Positions 1-5,919 are shown, counted from the first letter of the stretch. The stretch is DNA of 5,963 nt from Rubrobacter sp. (GCA_019247245.1 JAFAPF010000142.1:1-5963); one strand, 5' to 3'. The notes: a model not told the origin generated them from the letters alone. Program-made: numbers and translations.

Positions 1-60
1 CAGACCGAAGAAGCAAGTGCAGGCAGCAGCCCTGCGCCCGCCGATCGCAAGTGGCCATGA
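1..60 (+). CDS. Possible C-terminal end of an upstream gene (partial)
   Basis: Frame 1 reads from the window edge to a TGA at 58-60, giving about 19 residues rich in Ala, Ser and Pro, with acidic residues near the beginning and a basic end (ending DRKWP). Such low-complexity tails are common at protein C-termini, and an inverted repeat follows directly after the stop. The stretch is also more GC-rich than the DNA after about position 120. Nothing identifies the protein, and the segment is too short to prove coding. It could equally be noncoding. Confidence 0.2.
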   Translation, partial: QTEEASAGSSPAPADRKWP

Positions 61-63
61 GAT

Positions 64-99
64 CAAGTGCGCTTGGGAGCATTGTTCGAGGCGCACTTG
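64..99. terminator. Hairpin that may end the upstream transcript
   Basis: CAAGTGCGC (64-72) and GCGCACTTG (91-99) form a perfect 9-bp inverted repeat around an 18-base loop, four bases after the possible stop at 58-60. No T-run follows, so it is not a classic intrinsic terminator. U-less hairpins have been proposed as terminators in actinobacteria, and the position fits that use. The same heptamer recurs nearby, so the repeat could instead be a protein-binding array. Confidence 0.3.
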
Positions 100-117
100 G
101 CAGCCGCACTTGGCAGC
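93..117 (+). repeat. Tandem 13-mer repeat
   Basis: GCACTTGGCAGCC at 93-105 is followed at once by GCACTTGGCAGC at 106-117, identical over 12 bases with period 13. The core GCACTTG is the reverse complement of CAAGTGC, which occurs at 14-20 and 64-70, with a near copy (CAAGTGG) at 48-54. Five copies of one heptamer in both orientations within about 100 bases look organised, but no function can be read from the sequence. Confidence 0.5.
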
Positions 118-412
118 TAATGAAGGAGTTTTTCAACGCGCTGGACCGTTTGTGACACATTTACAAATCCGCCAAAGAACCAACCATTCTATGCCTCGTC
201 CTTTGTGCCGGAACTCGTGCCAAACTCAACACACTCAATGAGTTATGAGACAGCACTACGGGTACCTACAGCGCCTGTAAGCCTTCTCGCATTTTTATCC
301 ACCACCGCTACATGTTCCTGAGTCCTAGGATTATGTGTCTGCGTTGGTGTAAAGCACCTCCGATACGATCCGTATACGTTCTTTTTCCTACGATTTGCAG
401 GGAATTTAGAAG
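118..412. other. Gene-free stretch upstream of the tRNA-like fragment
   Basis: No reading frame here has convincing codon use, a ribosome binding site or a recognisable motif, and the DNA is visibly richer in A and T than the genes downstream. Small palindromes occur: ACTCA-a-TGAGT at 233-243, and ATACG-atc-CGTAT at 363-375 overlapping CGTATACG at 371-378. They could be operator-like sites but may be chance. The stretch could be eroded accessory DNA. No insertion-sequence ends or transposase remnants were recognised. Confidence 0.4.
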
Positions 413-459
413 AGAGCCGCCCAGGACTCGAACCTGGAACCTAGAGACTTCTAGTCTTT
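413..459 (-). pseudogene. tRNA 3'-half-like fragment (lysine-tRNA-like), no matching 5' half
   Basis: Read on the minus strand there is a perfect T arm (CCAGG, loop TTCGAGT, CCTGG; 437-421). A normal five-base variable loop AGGTT (442-438) precedes it, and before that is a seven-base loop CTAGAAG (454-448) in a stem with one mismatch (AAAGA/TCTCT). After the T arm comes a plausible acceptor strand GCGGCTC (420-414) followed by T, with no encoded CCA. The acceptor strand would need GAGCCGC at the 5' end, as in many bacterial tRNA-Lys genes, but nothing like it or a D arm exists between 460 and 510. It is therefore not an intact tRNA. It may be an attachment-site remnant, a decayed gene, or a chance tRNA-like fold overlapping the proS promoter region. 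Confidence 0.45.
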
Positions 460-472
460 GGGCGCCGGACGC

Positions 473-478
473 TATACT
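473..478 (+). promoter_or_regulatory. Possible -10 box of the proS promoter
   Basis: TATACT matches the -10 consensus at five of six positions and would place the transcript start near 485, giving a leader of about 30 bases before proS. No good -35 hexamer sits 16-18 bases upstream; the best is TTCTAG (449-454), which is poor. The -35 region falls inside the tRNA-like fragment. The call rests mainly on position. Confidence 0.3.
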
Positions 479-516
479 CTTTTCCAGTTTAGATTGCACC
501 GAGAGAGGAGCATCGG

Positions 517-1947
517 ATGGTCGAGGCGACCGAGAAACTTACAAAGAAAAGCGAGGATCCGAGCAGATGGTACCTTGACCTCATCCGCATGGCAAAGCTC
601 GCCGACTACGGGCCCGTTCGCGGTACGTTCGCTATAAGGCCCTATGGGTTTGCGATCTGGGAGCGTATCCAGTGTGACCTAGACGGCCGTTTCAAGGCTA
701 CCGGACACCAGAACGCTTACTTTCCCCTCCTCATCCCCGAGAGCTACCTCAAAAAGGAGGCCGAGCACGTCGAGGGTTTCGATCCCGAGCTCGCCTGGGT
801 GACGATCGGGGGGAGGGAGGAGCTAGAAGAGCCTTTGGCCATCCGGCCGACCTCTGAGAGCATCATCTGCGACTTTTACAGGAACTGGGTCCAGAGCTAT
901 CGTGACCTGCCCATTCTCATTAACCAGTGGTGCAACGTCCTGCGCTGGGAGAAGGTAACTCGTCCTTTCTTGCGCACCGCTGAGTTTCTCTGGCAAGAGG
1001 GCCATACCGTCCATGCTACCGCCGAGGAAGCCCGCGAAGAGGCACTCAAGATGCTGAACATCTACCGGGACTGCTTCTACGAGGCGATGGCCCTCCCAGT
1101 CCTCACCGGTATAAAAAGCCCCTCCGAGCGCTTTGCCGGGGCGGTGGAGACCTACACCTGCGAAGGACTAATGGGCGACGGACGGGCCTTACAGGCGGCT
1201 ACAAGCCACGACCTTGGCCAGAATTTCGCCCGGGCCTTCGATATCACGTTCCTCGACGAGCGGCAGGAGCGGGTGTACCCCTACCAGACATCGTGGGGCC
1301 TCTCGACACGCACCATCGGCGGGCTCATACTCGTGCATGGGGATGATAGGGGCCTGAAGATACCACCGAAACTCGCTCCCGTAGAGGCGGTTATAGTGCC
1401 GATCTGGCGCGGCAAGAATAAGGCTGAGGTGCGCAAGGAGGCCGAGGCTCTGTACTCCGAGCTCAAAGGTTCCGGGTTCCGAGTAGAGGTAGATCTCGAT
1501 GAGGAGCACTCGCCGGGATGGAAGTTCAACGAGCACGAACTAAGAGGCGTGCCGGTACGCGTCGAGCTCGGGCCGAAGGACATCGAGAAGGGGCAGGTGG
1601 TTTTGGTCCGGCGGGACACCGGCGAGAAAGAGTTTGTAGGTCGCAGGGGAATGCCGGAATCGTTGCGGGCTTTGCTGGCAGAGATTCAGGAGAACATGCT
1701 CCACCAGGCCACCGAGTTCCGCAATGCGAATACGCGCCGGGCGGAGACTTACCAGAAGTTTAAGGAGATTATTGAAGAGAAGCGTGGCTTCGTTATTATC
1801 CCTTGGGATGGGACCGAAGAAACCGAGGCGAGGATCAAGGAGGAGACCAAGGCCACCATACGCTTCTTGCCCTTTGAAAGAGAGGAAGGGAAGGATCCTG
1901 TCTCCGGCAGAATGGGTCGAACAGCCGTCTTCGCCCGGGCTTACTAA
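517..1947 (+). CDS. proS: Proline--tRNA ligase, short archaeal/eukaryote-type, zinc site lost
   Basis: Charges tRNA-Pro with proline in the cytosol using ATP. The 476 residues match the short ProRS class, which lacks the bacterial editing insertion. Class II features are visible: YFPLLIPES near 68-76 (motif 1 region), RPTSE at 110-114, the TRPFLRTAEFLWQEGHTVH region at 148-166 (motif 2 with the HTVH signature), and GLSTR at 261-265 with HGDDRG behind it (motif 3). The anticodon-binding domain begins near 288. The C-terminal domain ends with FARAY, the Tyr end typical of this class. The start is ATG 517, with GAGGAG at 505-510. Oddity: by recall alignment to the Thermus-type enzyme, the four zinc-binding cysteines are replaced by D431, T436, D460 and S463. 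The gene ends in tandem TAA stops. It is probably transcribed separately from metX, which has its own promoter. Confidence 0.95.
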   Translation: MVEATEKLTKKSEDPSRWYLDLIRMAKLADYGPVRGTFAIRPYGFAIWERIQCDLDGRFKATGHQNAYFPLLIPESYLKKEAEHVEGFDPELAWVTIGGREELEEPLAIRPTSESIICDFYRNWVQSYRDLPILINQWCNVLRWEKVTRPFLRTAEFLWQEGHTVHATAEEAREEALKMLNIYRDCFYEAMALPVLTGIKSPSERFAGAVETYTCEGLMGDGRALQAATSHDLGQNFARAFDITFLDERQERVYPYQTSWGLSTRTIGGLILVHGDDRGLKIPPKLAPVEAVIVPIWRGKNKAEVRKEAEALYSELKGSGFRVEVDLDEEHSPGWKFNEHELRGVPVRVELGPKDIEKGQVVLVRRDTGEKEFVGRRGMPESLRALLAEIQENMLHQATEFRNANTRRAETYQKFKEIIEEKRGFVIIPWDGTEETEARIKEETKATIRFLPFEREEGKDPVSGRMGRTAVFARAY

Positions 1948-1950
1948 TAA

Positions 1951-1964
1951 AGCACGGCTGTGCT
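1951..1964 (+). terminator. Small hairpin after proS
   Basis: AGCAC (1951-1955) and GTGCT (1960-1964) form a five-base-pair stem with a GGCT loop just after the tandem proS stop codons. There is no T-run. The location suits a terminator between proS and the metX promoter, but the stem is short and the call is weak. Confidence 0.22.
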
Positions 1965-1980
1965 GCAAATTACCCTGCAC

Positions 1981-2009
1981 TTGACGAAGGCCCCCATCTT
2001 GTTTAGCAT
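1981..2009 (+). promoter_or_regulatory. Promoter of the metX operon
   Basis: TTGACG (1981-1986) matches five of six -35 bases. TAGCAT (2004-2009) matches four of six -10 bases, and the spacer is exactly 17. The predicted start near 2016-2018 lies just ahead of the riboswitch aptamer at 2026, as expected for an S-box leader. It would drive metX, the small ORF, hom and asd, and possibly the gene at 5600. Confidence 0.7.
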
Positions 2010-2025
2010 TTGGTTCTAGCGCGAA

Positions 2026-2143
2026 CTCGCATCGAGAGCGGTGGAGGGAACTGGCCCTACGAAACCGCGGCAACCGGTGGTGAGCTACTCATCGCAAGGT
2101 GCCAAATCCAGCAGGGTCTGTAAAAGGTTCTGGAAGATGTGGG
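2026..2143 (+). promoter_or_regulatory. SAM-I (S-box) riboswitch aptamer
   Basis: The leader carries the S-box signature: a GGTGGAGGGA block, CTGGCCCT, GAAACC, GGCAACC, then GGTGCCAAATCCAGCAGG. Helices can be traced. P1 is 2026-2033 with 2136-2143 (including wobbles). P2 is 2038-2042 with 2064-2068, then 2045-2048 with 2055-2058. P3 is 2069-2075 with 2099-2104, topped by 2079-2084 with 2088-2093. P4 is 2112-2116 with 2128-2132. The P2 loop CTGG (2051-2054) can pair with CCAG (2108-2111), the known S-box pseudoknot. The family binds S-adenosylmethionine and shuts down methionine genes when SAM is high, which fits metX immediately downstream. Confidence 0.93.
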
Positions 2144-2155
2144 GAGAGCCGAACG

Positions 2156-2211
2156 GCCTCTTCTACGGAGCGGGTTGCGCGAGAGGCGGAAACCTGACTG
2201 TAGAAGGAGGC
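2156..2211 (+). promoter_or_regulatory. Riboswitch expression platform: hairpin hiding the metX ribosome binding site
   Basis: GCCTCTTCTAC (2156-2166) pairs with GTAGAAGGAGGC (2200-2211) over 11 base pairs with one bulged G (2206). This buries the AAGGAGG ribosome binding site. An inner stem, CGGGTT (2171-2176) with AACCTG (2191-2196), supports it. A competing hairpin can form from 2141-2150 with 2155-2163; it uses the 5' arm of the sequestering stem and the last P1 bases. The inferred model is that SAM stabilises P1, the sequestering stem forms and translation falls; without SAM the competitor forms and the site is free. No T-run follows, so translational control is favoured over termination. 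Confidence 0.7.
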
Positions 2212-2218
2212 TGGATTA

Positions 2219-3361
2219 CTGACCAGTACGATACCGGACCCGGCTGCCAGGGCTAGCTTTGCTCCAGCCCGCCTGGGCAAGTACTTTCACCGAATTGGCG
2301 CCTTCGAGCCGGAACTCGGCGGTCGCTTGAAAGAGGTTACCCTCGCCTATGAAACATGGGGCGAGCTGGACTCTTCAGGTGAAAACGCCGTGCTGGTAGT
2401 CCATGCGCTCACAGGCGATTCTCATTGCGCCGGGGGGTGCTGCGAGACGTACAAGCGGGGCGGCTGGTGGGATGCGATGGTCGGACCGGGGCGGGCGATC
2501 GATACTGACGAGCATTTTATCGTTTGCTCGAACGTGCTCGGCGGCTGCTCGGGGAGTACGGGCCCAGCTTCTACCGACCCCGAAACGGGACACCCGTATG
2601 GGATGCGTTTCCCGATCGTCACCATCCGGGATATGGTGCGAGCGCAGAAGCGGTTGCTCGACGATCTCGGGGTGCGGAAGCTAAAGTTAGTTATCGGAGG
2701 GTCTATAGGTGGCCAGCAGGCTTTGGAGTGGGCGGTCGAGTGCCCCGGCTTCGTGGAGAAATCGGTGCCGATCGCGGCGACAGGTGCCCTGGGGCCGCAG
2801 GGGTTGGGGATGAGCGAGCTCGGACGCCGCGCCATAATGGCCGACCCCTTGTGGCGGGACGGCGACTACTACGGTGAGGACAAGGGACCAGAGACCGGAC
2901 TGGCGATCGCCCGGATGGCTGGGATGATGACTTATCAAAGTGCCAGAGGCCAACAGGAGAGGTTTGGTCGCAACTCTGCGAGCCGGCCTGCTTTATACGA
3001 GGAGTTCGGTGGTCGCTTCGAGATCGAAAGCTACCTTCACTACCAAGGTAAAGATCTCGCCGGCCGCTTCGACGCCAACTCCTACCTGTACCTCACCCGT
3101 GCGATGGACCTCTACGATGTGCAGGCCGGATATGCCTCCCAGGAAGAGGCTTACGGACGTATAGAGGCCGAGGTGCTCTTCGTTGGCATCTCAAGCGATT
3201 GGCTCTTCCCGGCGGCGGAGGTGCGTATGGCTGCAAGGAAGGCGAGGAAGGCCGGGACGCAGGCGTACTATAAAGAGATCGAGTCCCTGAACGGACATGA
3301 TGCCTTTCTGAAGGATTGGGACCAGCTTAGGGCGGTCGTCGGGCCGTTCCTCGGCGGTTAG
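2219..3361 (+). CDS. metX: Homoserine O-acyltransferase (MetX family), probable CTG start
   Basis: Transfers an acyl group, usually acetyl from acetyl-CoA, to homoserine, the committing step to methionine. It is a cytosolic alpha/beta-hydrolase. From CTG 2219 the product has 380 residues, normal for the family. Family signatures include HALTGDSH, GWWDAMVGPG, a GGCSGSTGP stretch and FPIVTIRDMVRAQ. The nucleophile elbow GGSIGGQQALEWA contains Ser162, and the triad is completed by Asp327 (SSDWLFP) and His360 (NGHDAFLKD). The next usual start in frame is TTG 2327, which would discard the conserved YFHRIGAFEPELGG segment. The frame is open from 2204 with no ATG, GTG or TTG before 2327. CTG 2219 lies eight bases after GGAGG (2206-2210). 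Acetyl versus succinyl specificity cannot be told by eye. Confidence 0.92.
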   Translation: MTSTIPDPAARASFAPARLGKYFHRIGAFEPELGGRLKEVTLAYETWGELDSSGENAVLVVHALTGDSHCAGGCCETYKRGGWWDAMVGPGRAIDTDEHFIVCSNVLGGCSGSTGPASTDPETGHPYGMRFPIVTIRDMVRAQKRLLDDLGVRKLKLVIGGSIGGQQALEWAVECPGFVEKSVPIAATGALGPQGLGMSELGRRAIMADPLWRDGDYYGEDKGPETGLAIARMAGMMTYQSARGQQERFGRNSASRPALYEEFGGRFEIESYLHYQGKDLAGRFDANSYLYLTRAMDLYDVQAGYASQEEAYGRIEAEVLFVGISSDWLFPAAEVRMAARKARKAGTQAYYKEIESLNGHDAFLKDWDQLRAVVGPFLGG

Positions 3362-3371
3362 GAGGAAAGGG

Positions 3372-3497
3372 ATGGCCGACACGACCAACCAGAATAGACG
3401 TCTCATGATCAAGTTCAAAAGTATCCCGCTGGACGAGGGTATCCAAAACGGTCCTGTAGCCGCGGTGATCTTGGCGCACGCTGGGGAATGCGCTTGA
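3372..3497 (+). CDS. Small 41-residue ORF between metX and hom, possible coupling leader
   Basis: ATG 3372 follows the ribosome binding site AGGAGG (3360-3365, overlapping the metX stop) at an ideal spacing, and the frame runs 41 codons to a TGA at 3495-3497. Third positions are mostly G or C, as in the neighbours. The product (starts MADTTNQNRR, ends AHAGECA) has no recognised motif, signal peptide or clear membrane segment. Its end overlaps the hom start by ten bases, and hom has no well-spaced binding site of its own. The ORF may therefore serve to carry ribosomes to hom. It could also be the remnant of a lost gene. Confidence 0.45.
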   Translation: MADTTNQNRRLMIKFKSIPLDEGIQNGPVAAVILAHAGECA

Positions 3498-4582
3498 AGC
3501 GCGTCGAGATCGTGCAGCTTGGCTTGGGCTACGTCGGGCGGGCGGTGGCTCAGATCGTCATAGAGGAGCGCAAGCGCTGGCGGGAGCAGTTGAACCTCGA
3601 CCTCCACTACAGGGCCGTCGCTGATACCTCAGGGGCTCTCATCGGTGAGGAGCTCCTGCCGCAAGCCATACGACTCAAGGAGAACGGTGGCAAACTCGCC
3701 ACTTTGGGCGTCGAGCCTGTGGAGGAGGTACTGACCTCTGCTCCCGCAACCGGTGCCACACGGGTGGTTATAGATCTGGCGGTGCATGGGACCGGTACCT
3801 TTGACCTGGACTTGATCGGGGTGAGAAATGGCTCTTGCCTGGTGCTGTCGAACAAGGGGCCACTCTCTGGTAGTGGCGCCGAGTATAGGGAGCTCGTGCG
3901 CGTGGCGGGGGACCTGCTCTGGCACGAAGCGACCGTGGGCGCCGGGATGCCCATTATCTCCACCCTCAAAAACCTCCTGGACACCGGCGACGACATACTC
4001 GAGATACGGGCGAGCCCGAGTGGGACTTTAGGCTTCATCATGAGCGCCGTCGAGACCGGCCGGTCATTCTCAGAGGCCGTAAAGGAGGCTATCGATCTTC
4101 ACTATGCTGAGCCGGACCCCAGGGACGACCTGTCGGGGCTGGACGTCGCCCGCAAAGCCATCATCCTCGCCCGCACCATGGGTCGCAACATAGAGCCCCA
4201 GGAGATCCCCTTCGAGTCCCTCATCCCGGAGGGGCTGGAGGACGTCTCTCTAGAGGAGTTTATAGAGCGCCTGCCGGAAGCGGACGCAGAGTTCGCTGCC
4301 CGGATGCACGCTGTAAGGGCCAATCATATGCTTCGCTACCTAGCTCGTATCCCAGCCGAAGGGCTGGTCAAGGTCGGCCTTACGGAAGCGGCGGTCGAGA
4401 GCCCCTTCGGGCCTATAAACGGTCCGGAGAACGTCTTTGAGTTTCGCACGCGCCGCTACTCGGACGTGACTCTTACCGTTTCAGGACCCGGCGCTGGCCC
4501 GGAACGCACCGCAAGCGGGGTGGTTATGGACCTGCTTGATATAGTGCGTAAGATTGTAAAAGATGACCTAGAGGACGGTTAG
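3488..4582 (+). CDS. hom: Homoserine dehydrogenase, short form without ACT domain
   Basis: Reduces aspartate semialdehyde to homoserine with NAD(P)H, feeding methionine and threonine synthesis in the cytosol. Residues 11-17 (LGLGYVG) are the nucleotide-binding glycine motif. SNKGPLS holds the probable catalytic Lys123. EATVGAGMPII (147-157) and SPSGTLGFIMS (176-186) are family blocks. The YAEPDPRDDLSGLDVARK stretch (206-223) contains the substrate and catalytic residues E208, D214, D219 and K223, resembling the E. coli ThrA/MetL and yeast type. The 364 residues end after the GPGAGPERTASGVVMDLL block, so the C-terminal ACT domain of many bacterial enzymes is absent. ATG 3488 is the first start in frame; upstream codons back to a TAG at 3395 contain no start. 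It overlaps the 41-codon ORF and is probably translated by coupling. Confidence 0.93.
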   Translation: MRLKRVEIVQLGLGYVGRAVAQIVIEERKRWREQLNLDLHYRAVADTSGALIGEELLPQAIRLKENGGKLATLGVEPVEEVLTSAPATGATRVVIDLAVHGTGTFDLDLIGVRNGSCLVLSNKGPLSGSGAEYRELVRVAGDLLWHEATVGAGMPIISTLKNLLDTGDDILEIRASPSGTLGFIMSAVETGRSFSEAVKEAIDLHYAEPDPRDDLSGLDVARKAIILARTMGRNIEPQEIPFESLIPEGLEDVSLEEFIERLPEADAEFAARMHAVRANHMLRYLARIPAEGLVKVGLTEAAVESPFGPINGPENVFEFRTRRYSDVTLTVSGPGAGPERTASGVVMDLLDIVRKIVKDDLEDG

Positions 4583-4583
4583 C

Positions 4584-5570
4584 GTGCCCGAAGGATATAC
4601 GGTTGCGGTTGTAGGCTCAGGTCTTGTAGGCGAGCGGCTGGTAGCGGAGTTGAAACGGCGAGCCTTCCCTATCAAGGAGCTGCACGTCTTGGCTCGCAGC
4701 GCACGCCGGGTAGTACTCGCCGGCGAGACCTTCGAGGTGGGGGTGGCGGAGCCTGATGCTTTCGAGGGTGTGGATTATGCGCTCTTCGCGGGGACCGAAG
4801 GAGAGAAAGGCGCCGCGATACAGCTCGCTCACGAAGCCATATCTCGTGGCGCCATCGTCATAGACAACGGGAGTGACTTCCGACTCGACCCCGAGGTGCC
4901 GCTCGTGGTGCCCGAGGTAAACGCTGAAGCTGTAATGAGTCATAAGGGCATCGTCGCCAACCCGAACTGCTCCACGATCCAACTGGTCGTCACGCTTGCA
5001 CCCATAGCCCGGGAGTACGGTCTCAAAAAGGTTGTAGTCTCGACCTATCAGGCGGTGTCAGGAGCTGGGCGAGAGGGCGTTGCGGCTCTGGAGAATGGTC
5101 GGGAGGACGCCTTCCCCAAACCCATCGTTGGCAACGCCGTACCGCTTATCGGGAGCGTGGACGAAAGCGGGTATACGACGGAAGAGAAGAAGATGAAGGA
5201 GGAGTCGCGCAAGATCCTCGCTCTTCCCAATCTCCCTATCTTCCCGACGGCCGTACGTATCCCTGTCCACACCGGCCACTGCGAGAGCGTTTACATCGAG
5301 ACCGAAAGGGAAGCTACGTTACCGGAGGTTCTTGAGGTCTTGGGTATCGCCCCTGGCATCTCCTTCTCCGGTGATGCAGCGGGCTTCCCGACGCCCCTCG
5401 AAGCTGAGGGAGACTCTAGGGTCTTCGTCGGGAGGATACGCGTTGAGGAGGATGCCATAGGGTACTGGTGCGTTTCGGACAATCTGCTAAAGGGCGCTGC
5501 GACGAATGCCGTTCAGATAATCGAATCGCTTATTGGCGCGCCAAGAGGCGTTCCGAGTGTGAGGGTTTGA
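4584..5570 (+). CDS. asd: Aspartate-semialdehyde dehydrogenase
   Basis: Reduces aspartyl-phosphate to aspartate semialdehyde with NADPH, the branch-point metabolite for lysine/diaminopimelate, threonine and methionine. The 328 residues show an N-terminal nucleotide-binding motif (VVGSGLVGERL, 9-19) and IDNGSDFRLD (93-102). The active-site cysteine is Cys129 in NPNCSTIQ, followed by YQAVSGAG (155-162) with Gln156. RIPVHTGHCES (225-235) carries Arg225 and the general-base His232. The end has the usual SDNLLKGAATNAVQI block. The length is normal. The GTG start lies one base after the hom stop, with GAGG at 4571-4574 inside the end of hom, so translation is probably coupled. Sitting in a SAM-controlled operon is notable because Asd also serves cell-wall and lysine synthesis; another asd copy elsewhere is possible. 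Confidence 0.95.
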   Translation: MPEGYTVAVVGSGLVGERLVAELKRRAFPIKELHVLARSARRVVLAGETFEVGVAEPDAFEGVDYALFAGTEGEKGAAIQLAHEAISRGAIVIDNGSDFRLDPEVPLVVPEVNAEAVMSHKGIVANPNCSTIQLVVTLAPIAREYGLKKVVVSTYQAVSGAGREGVAALENGREDAFPKPIVGNAVPLIGSVDESGYTTEEKKMKEESRKILALPNLPIFPTAVRIPVHTGHCESVYIETEREATLPEVLEVLGIAPGISFSGDAAGFPTPLEAEGDSRVFVGRIRVEEDAIGYWCVSDNLLKGAATNAVQIIESLIGAPRGVPSVRV

Positions 5571-5599
5571 ATGAGTACGACCAGGGGAAAGGAGAGAAC

Positions 5600-5890
5600 A
5601 TGGCTGAGGCAAGTGGATCTTTCTGGAGCAAGCTCTTTAGCGGTTCCTTTTTGGAACAACGCGACGAAGAGCGAGAGCAGAAGGTTATCGAATACATCTG
5701 CCACCGCGTCGGCGAAGGAGCCCACCTTAGGGACGTAATCCAGGAAGAGTATGTCCGCCGCAACGCTTCCCAACAAGAGATCGAAGATCTTCTCAACAAT
5801 CCCAAGCTTATCGAGGCTGCCCACGAGCAGATGCTGGCGGACTTCTCTGGGAGGCTGGATCCGAAACCTCCACCCAGCGCCGCTCAGTAG
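5600..5890 (+). CDS. Hypothetical small charged helical protein, 96 residues
   Basis: I do not recognise the family. ATG 5600 has AAGGAG at 5589-5594, five bases upstream; starting further upstream would run into asd. After a short polar start with FWSKLFSG, residues 20-84 are strongly charged and look all-helical (for example QEEYVRRNASQQEIEDLLNNP, 48-68), and the tail is Pro/Ala-rich. There is no membrane segment, signal peptide, Cys cluster or catalytic motif. It begins 29 bases after asd with no visible terminator between, so it may be co-transcribed. Nothing links it directly to methionine synthesis. Confidence 0.8.
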   Translation: MAEASGSFWSKLFSGSFLEQRDEEREQKVIEYICHRVGEGAHLRDVIQEEYVRRNASQQEIEDLLNNPKLIEAAHEQMLADFSGRLDPKPPPSAAQ

Positions 5891-5913
5891 ACGGACCGGC
5901 GAGCCTGAGGTTG

Positions 5914-5919
5914 TATAAT
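5914..5919 (+). promoter_or_regulatory. -10 box of a promoter for the next gene
   Basis: A perfect TATAAT stands in the short gap after the 96-residue gene, about 40 bases before ATG 5958. The -35 region (near 5891-5896) is not recognisable. A start near 5926 would give a leader of about 30 bases. GCAAAC is repeated at 5929-5934 and 5939-5944, one helical turn apart, around the expected start and could be an operator. Confidence 0.5.

Noticed and set aside
17..241. 74-codon + strand reading frame in the left end
   Set aside because: No ribosome binding site, Trp/His/Cys/Gln-rich odd composition, runs through the tandem repeat and into AT-richer DNA; no recognisable protein.
308..499. 63-codon minus-strand reading frame
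   Set aside because: Its middle is simply the translation of the tRNA-like fragment (RFQVRVLGG arises from the T arm); no ribosome binding site.
413..500. Complete functional tRNA on the minus strand
   Set aside because: No 5' strand able to pair with GCGGCTC, no D arm, no CCA, and a plausible proS -10 box overlaps where the 5' half should be.
300..516. T-box leader for proS
   Set aside because: No T-box core (GGGTGG...CCGCG) or antiterminator is present; the tRNA resemblance is on the opposite strand.
1540..2073. 177-codon minus-strand reading frame
   Set aside because: Antisense to proS and the riboswitch promoter; composition is that of a shadow frame and no family features are seen.
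2041..2256. 71-codon + strand reading frame
   Set aside because: Lies over the riboswitch aptamer and expression platform; the conserved sequence there is RNA structure, not coding.
3191..3607. 138-codon minus-strand reading frame across metX, the small ORF and hom
   Set aside because: Antisense to three supported + strand frames, no ribosome binding site and no recognisable domain.
5571..5738. ATG directly after the asd stop opening another frame
   Set aside because: Short, without a ribosome binding site, and overlapped out of frame by the better supported 96-residue gene starting at 5600.
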